A stretch of DNA of 64,000 nt from Tetracentron sinense (lineage: Eukaryota; Streptophyta; Magnoliopsida; Trochodendrales; Trochodendraceae), in the NCBI GenBank assembly GCA_015143295.1, contig CM026557.1, positions 31,319,965 to 31,383,964 of the forward strand, read 5' to 3'. The translations under genes and the position numbers were made by a program. Below are positions 58,640-64,000 of the stretch, one piece after another (the first letter of the stretch is position 1; the number at the start of each line of letters is the position of its first letter). Under the pieces are notes generated by a model. That model did no database searches. It was not told where the DNA came from and saw nothing but the letters and a program-made list of their open reading frames with translations.

Positions 58640-59500
58640 AGCAATGTGGGATTTGATCCGTGAGGATAAACCTCACGAATCCATCCTAAGTGACAGCCTC
58701 TAAAGGGGCTGACACGTACCCCATCCGAGAGGGTTAAAACCCCACAGATTTAATCCTAAGTGTTTGCCTTTATAAAGCTGACATGTGTATAATCTGTGCG
58801 GACTGAAACCTCATAGAAAAACCCTTCGTGTTAGTCTCCAAGAGATTGGCACGTGTTTGATCCTTGAGGACAAAACCTCACGGATCTATTTTGAGAGTCA
58901 GTCTCCGAGAGACTGACATGTGTTCGATCCTTGAGGACAAAACCTCACGGATCTATTTTGAGTGCCAGTCTCTAAAAGAATGACACGTGTTCAATCTGTG
59001 AGGATAAAACCTCACGGATCCAACGTTGAGTGACAGTCTCCAAGAGATCGACACGTGGCCAATCCGTGAGGATGAAAACTTCACGGATCCATCCTTGGTG
59101 CCAACCTCCAAGAGGCTGACACCTATCCCATCCGTGAGGATAAAACTCCCAGGGATCATGTCTGAGTGCCAACCACTAGAAGATGACATATGTCAGTCCG
59201 TGAGGATTATAACCCCACAGATCAAATTTTGAGTGTCAGCCTCCAAAAAGCTGACACGTGTTTAATCGATGAGGACCAAAACCTCACAGATTTAATCTTG
59301 AGTGTCAGCCTCTAAAAGCTGACACTTGTCCCATCCGTGAGGATAAAACCCCCACAAATTATATTTGGTGCTAGCCTCTAAGAGGTTGACACCTGTCCCA
59401 TTCATGAGGATAAAACCCCCCATAGATCATATTTAGTACTAGCCTTTGAGATGCTGACACGTGTCCAATCCTTGAGGATAAATCCTCACAGATCAAGTAT
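58640..59500 (+). repeat. ~67-73-bp tandem array with two hairpins per unit
   Basis: About twelve units. Each has one inverted repeat of the type CAGTCTCCGAGAGACTGACA and one of the type GATCCGTGAGG (4-7 bases) CCTCACGGATC. The latter is an 11-bp perfect stem in the best units (around 58985-59030). Copy 1 of LtrF lacks this array. Confidence 0.88.
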
Positions 59501-60036
59501 TATGTCTTGGATCTAACGCAGACCACAGGCAAGACCCGTGGTCCATGGACGAGACCTATGATCTCACCCCGTGGTCCGTAGGCGAGACCTATGGTCTCAC
59601 CCTTTAAATCCGTGAACTGACCTAGGTCAGTCTGTCCCTGGCTGACAGTCAGTATCTGATTGTCATAGGGCAGAGAATCCTTGATAAAGAGGATTCTCTG
59701 TCAAGTTGTGGGGGGATTCCAATATAAGGATCCCTTCCTTTAAATTCCCATGGGATGCCACATGGCACCCCATAATTATGATAGGACTAGGACTATGTCC
59801 TATATCCTAGGAAAGGATGAGATTACCATCCTCATTTTTAAAAGGTACTAGGATTCCTCCCAAAATTAATGGAAAACCTGGTACACGAGTCCTCAAAAGA
59901 AGAGAATTCTCTTGAGTTTAAGGAGTCTCCCAGATAAGGAAGATCCGTGAGCTAGCATTCTCTAAGAGGAGAGCCCATCTTGACTTTCCTAAAATAAGGG
60001 AGTCAAAGAGGGAGTCCCAAAAAAGACTCTAAAACC

Positions 60037-60044
60037 TATAAAAA
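60037..60044 (+). promoter_or_regulatory. TATA box of LtrF copy 2
   Basis: CCTATAAAAAGTG; same position relative to TTTCTCACAAGAAAC as in copy 1 (42253-42260). It marks a U3/R boundary about 25-30 bp downstream. Confidence 0.6.
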
Positions 60045-60480
60045 GTGTGTTTCTCACAAGAAACACACACGAAGATACACGAAGAAATACTGGAAAAACT
60101 CAGAAAGAAAGAGAAAAACTCTCTCCTCCCCTTCAAGCAAAGCAAACAAGTGAAGAAGAAGACTCCCTCGACATGGAGAACATAAGGTGAGCCCTTAAAT
60201 ATGGCCACCATTCTTTTTCTTTTCTTAAAAAGACCTCAATGAGGCACTTGTAACGCCTACATGGGAATTAGGAAACCCCATTGAATAAATTCATATACTT
60301 TATTCAATTTTGTTCTTCTTTTAATTTTTTATCTCAATCAGAGGTTCTTACCCAATATAGGGAAGCTAATTTAACAGTTTGAGTTTACTCAGATTGGAAG
60401 GATAGTCCCCCATAACAAATAATAAACTCCATACAACAATAGAGGAAATTTAATAAGACAAATTTTGCGCTTAATTATTA

Positions 60481-61380
60481 ATGGCACGACTGGTGGGACA
60501 TTCTTCTCCTCTCATCTTTGATAAAGAATTAAAAAAAAAGAAAAAAAAAAGGAAAAGTGAGTAATCCTTTTCCTATCTTCTCTCTGATTGGTGTGCAGGA
60601 TATTCGAGATCGTCTACATTAGGCCGGCCTATGTGCTCACGATTAAGAGGAGGGTTTATATCCCTCCTATGTCGATTCCAGTGACTCACCCCTAACTTGG
60701 GCATAGGTGGCAGTGACCCCAATCATGAGGTCTCGGTTTACTGGCTGAACTCTCAATGAGGGTCTTGCTGCTCCTCCATGGAGGAGTCAACCCTGTTAGG
60801 TCCACGGAAAAGGTGTAGCCCCAAAGGTACACCACAGACAGGGTGCATTCCTAAGGATTTTCTATAGACAAGGGGCATCCCTAGGATGTCCCACGGAGAG
60901 GCTGCACCCAAGAGGATGCGCCACAGAGCAGGTGTATCCCCAAGGATGCACCATGGAGTAGTAGCATCCCCAAGGATGCACCATGGACAAGGGGCATCCC
61001 CCAGGATGTTCCATGGAGAGGCTGCACCTAAGAGGATGTACTATGTAGCGGACATATCCCCCAGGATGTGCCATGGATTGGGTACATTCAACTGGATGCC
61101 CCACGGATAGAGTGCATTCCCATCAGAGTGCACCACGGAGGGTGTACCCAATTGGGTGCACACATTGCAGGGTGGTTCTATCACTCTGCGACAGGTCAGC
61201 CCAAAAGGCAAACCTCAAACACTAGGCCAGGCCTAACAAGCAGTCCCAAATCCCAACAGTCTGTAGTGGAAAAGCCGTAATCATTGAGGCCGACCATAGG
61301 ACTAGTTGGATATAAGCCCCCTCAGTCCAAGTTGGCTGTTGGAGCTCCCGCTTTGAAAAATTCTCCAAGGCGGGGAGATT
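60481..61380 (+). mobile_element. LtrF-linked leader with 30-bp tandem array
   Basis: Follows the possible primer-binding site at 60482. No gag is seen before TekD starts. It contains the 30-bp array at 60800-61165. From 61170 to 61380 nothing recognisable remains. Confidence 0.5.
60800..61165 (+). repeat. 30-bp tandem array (~12 units)
   Basis: Units like CAAGGATGCACCATGGACAA plus GGGGCATCCC. Because 30 is a multiple of three, long frames appear on both strands (for example a plus-strand decapeptide repeat MHHGQGASPR). These are most likely repeat by-products. Confidence 0.88.
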
Positions 61381-61449
61381 ATATGATGCTTTGGTGACGT
61401 GACTTAATCTTAAATCAATCCTACAAGGAGTACACAAGGCATGCAAAAT

Positions 61450-63600
61450 AGGGAATTAAAATTTCTTTAATGACTCAACTATATTCTAAGTGTAATTGAT
61501 TTCAAAAACTGAATAGAAATTAAAACATGTACATGAACTCCTTAACTTGAGTCCCCACTCAAGTGATACAAACATCCCCAGACATAAGAACCCAAAATAC
61601 ATGTCTCTCTCTCACTTATCCCAACCATAGGGTCACACTTCAACTCCTAATATCTGAGTGAGAATCCTAGCAATCTCTTGCTCTCCAAGGGCCGCCTCTA
61701 TCCAAGGAACTGGAGTTCACATAACGCCTAGCGCACCTACCGACATAAAAGTACGGCTGAGTATGGAATACTCAGCGAGTACAAACTACTAGCTAACAAT
61801 AGCAATAACAAAAGCACCACAATAATAATAATCACAATACACAAAAGCATTACTAGTAACATGTGATATTCATAGCATTGAAGTAAAGCAGGATAATAGT
61901 CATGACATGTTTGAATGAATGCAAAAACTCCGGTAAAAACCATACTTTAACTGTTATGTCTTATTCTTGAAAATAGCCTTTCATGTTTCTTTCAAAACTT
62001 GCTTGTCATTTTTGAAAACGTGTTTCTTGTCTTGGTCTTGTTCGTAAGAATCATGCCTGCTTGTCTTGTCTTGCTTGGAATCACTTATTTTGCTTGTTCT
62101 TGTCATGTTCTTGGCTTGTTCTTGCTTATATACTTGTGAGCCAGAGGTTAGCACCCGCACATCCCTGGGCTATCAGCCTCCTTGACATTTCATTTGCTTG
62201 TGAGCCAGAGGTTAGCACCCGCACATCCCTGGGCTACCAACCTCCTTGACATTTCATTTACTTGTGAGTCAGAGGTTAGCACCCGCATATCCCTAGGCTA
62301 CCAACCTCCTTGACATTTCATTTACCTTTGAGCTAGAGGTTAGCACCCGCATATCCCTGGGCTACCAACCTCCTTGACATTTCATTTACCTATGAGCCAG
62401 AGGTTAGCACTCGTACATCCCTGGGCTACCAACCTCTTTGACATTTCATTTTCTTGTGTACGTATGCTTTAGAAAAACCGATTTATGCATGCATGAGTGT
62501 GTGTGTAGCATTGTGGTAATCATGGTGGCATGTATAACTCAATGGATGACATGTAGCAATTCAATTTCTAATATAAGCATGTGAGAATGTAGATAACATG
62601 GAGAACATTTGATTAAGAAGATCATTTAGAAGGAATCACTCAATTCATGCTTTCATAACTTTCATTAAATCATTCAAATTGTCATTTAAGCATTTTATCA
62701 AACACTTGACGTGCAACATTTCTTAGTTTTTTTTTTTTTTTTTTTTTTTTTGTGCATACATTTCATCAAAACATCAAGGTGTATTCATTATGTATGAAAT
62801 GTCCTTCCACCATTATCCATCACATACATCACATGGCATCCAATCGCCACAACCTCCACCATCCATTCATACATCCCCCACACTCATCTTTTATCTTGTT
62901 TATTTTAGGGAAGTTAAGCATTTAAATTAAAAAGGGAAAAATAAGGGAGATTCAATACACATTATACACAAGGAAACTACGTTATTACCAAGGTAGTTAG
63001 TAGGGTGTACTAACCTTTGAAGATTAGCCCTTGATTTGGAAGAAAAATCCTTGAGGAGAAACCTCCAACTTGATAGAGGGTGATCCTTGCTTGAAGACAA
63101 TCAAAGCTTGAAATGGGGAAGATCTACCTTGATCTTGATCTACTCCTTTTTCAATCCCCCACTCTCTTAAAATCCCCAAATTCTTTCCTCTCTATTCCTC
63201 TTAGGTTTAGGGAAAGCCAAAAACCCCAAATGGAAGCCCTATTTATAGGCAAAGGGGGTTTAAAACCCTAAAAAACGCAATTTCAGACTTTTTAAAACCA
63301 AAAGCGCGCGTGCCGATCGATCAGGGCTTAGTCCCAATCGATCGGAAAAACCTCGGGTTCAGGCTGATCGATCGTGCCGCCAGGCCGATCGATCGGACCT
63401 ACAGGCGAAACTAGGAAATTTTTGACAGAAACCCACTTTGGTAATTGGGCCGTAACTTTTGACTCGGACCTCAGATTTTGACGATTCAACTTGCGTTGGA
63501 TTCGTCTTTTAGGGAGGAACAACTTTGATGTTTTCTCACAATTCAAATTTTGAGTTTTAATTTACCAAAAATGGCTCTAAAAACGACTGACATGCAAATG
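61450..63600 (-). repeat. TekD LTR (related to TekC), ends not fixed
   Basis: From 61738 (ACCGACATAAAAGTACGGCT) the sequence follows the TekC LTR through the ~60-bp tandem repeat (62125-62455), TATA box (63239-63248), a GATCGATC palindrome array (63311-63395) and the shared block (63451-63498). Orientation is minus. The body is diverged and neither LTR end is certain. A poly(T) run is at 62727-62752. Confidence 0.75.
63311..63395 (-). repeat. GATCGATC palindrome array in TekD U3
   Basis: Four palindromes of the type GCCGATCGATCGG lie upstream of the TATA box, where TekC has TACGATCGATCGTA. The core GATCGATC is the same and the outer bases differ. Confidence 0.85.
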
Positions 63601-64000
63601 GGTTTCATCAACCCATTTTTGCAGCAGATTTGTTTTCGAAACTCGGATGTTTGACTTAACCCCGACTGAAAATCAAGGAAAGTGATCATCATGAACCTTG
63701 AAGAGGGTTCTAATACCTTTCCAAAATTTCAAATTACTTGATTCCGAGAAACGATGACTAAACTAGAGCCCTTTAAGGTTGAGGCAAATGCCGAAACATA
63801 CCTTTTCAACACCTAGAACACATCAAGTGTTTTCACACTCTTTTCCCTTGTGTCCAATACCCTACTCACACCTCATAAATCGTTCTCCATAGTTTTTTTT
63901 AACCCACCTCAACGATCATGAAATTCGCACCAACATGCATGAGAGACTACAACCTCTGTATGCCTCATGTGCTAGCAATATTCACCTACAACCCATTTAA
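63600..64000. other. End of window, no supported gene
   Basis: No coding sequence or repeat boundary could be supported. It may be the remaining TekD U3 or the sequence next to it. Confidence 0.4.

Larger units (their letters stand above)
58484..60480 (+). repeat. LtrF copy 2 (LTR-like, ~2.0 kb)
   Basis: Starts TGTGGGCAGTGAAATCTCAC. It contains a long hairpin tandem array (58640-59500), a TATA box (TATAAAAA, 60037-60044), then TTTCTCACAAGAAACACACA as in copy 1. It ends around 60480, next to TGGCACGACTGGTGGGAC (60482-60499), a possible primer-binding site. It points to the right, opposite to TatE, so it is not the LTR of TatE. Confidence 0.6.

Noticed and set aside
58953..59232. Open frames on both strands in the hairpin array
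   Set aside because: By-products of the ~70-bp tandem repeat.
58484..60480. LtrF copy 2 as the 5' LTR of TatE
   Set aside because: TATA box and LTR order read left to right, while TatE reads right to left, so they cannot be one element. LtrF copy 1 also cannot be its partner, even after undoing the inversion.

Overview
The window is plant nuclear DNA from an angiosperm, and it is almost entirely transposable-element sequence. The evidence is a GT-AG spliced subtilase gene with plant-type exons, Ty3/gypsy elements with plant primer-binding sites (initiator tRNA-Met type), MITE-like inverted repeats, a tRNA-derived SINE and an ARGONAUTE exon fragment. There is no bacterial-style gene organisation. 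The species cannot be named from the sequence. Element labels used here (TatA, TekB, TekC, TekD, TatE, LtrF, LtrS) are mine.

Layout. 1-4.0 kb: AT-rich intergenic DNA with a SINE. 4.0-8.9 kb: TatA, a minus-strand Tat/Ogre-like element with a 1.97-kb LTR, truncated after gag. 8.9-10.7 kb: intergenic. 10.7-15.3 kb: a subtilisin-like protease pseudogene, plus strand, with two MITE-like inserts in one intron. 15.4-15.9 kb: an AGCTCG-rich MITE-like element. 16.4-17.7 kb: the left half of a TatA LTR. 17.7-27.96 kb: TekB, a plus-strand chromovirus-type Ty3/gypsy element, nearly complete. 28.0-42.75 kb: a TatE tail, an ARGONAUTE PIWI exon fragment, and an unidentified exon split by a 2.1-kb solo LTR (LtrS), itself split by the complete minus-strand element TekC (29413-39079, TSD CTTAC); then LtrF copy 1. 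42.75-43.28 kb: the right half of the TatA LTR. 43.29-58.5 kb: TatE, a minus-strand Tat/Ogre-like interior carrying a 4.22-kb tandem duplication. 58.5-61.4 kb: LtrF copy 2 and its leader. 61.4-64 kb: TekD LTR.

The main result is structural. The two half-LTRs at 16376-17682 and 42753-43279 are complementary parts of one solo TatA LTR whose target duplication CACTA is split between 16371-16375 and 42748-42752. The missing first 275 bp of the TekB 5' LTR lie inverted at 43289-43563, and the TekB duplication TAAAC is split between 27956-27960 and 43564-43568. Flipping 17.70-43.28 kb repairs both elements together, so the window carries a 25.6-kb inversion whose breakpoints fall inside two different LTRs. 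A 4.22-kb tandem duplication begins about 15-25 bp from the right breakpoint.

Other points of note: TekB and TekC share a GT-AG intron between gag and protease; several unrelated LTR families carry family-specific arrays of palindromes in their U3 regions; and LtrS interrupts an otherwise open exon with a matching 5-bp duplication. None of the element or gene copies looks fully intact. TekB is closest to intact, with three in-frame TAG codons.
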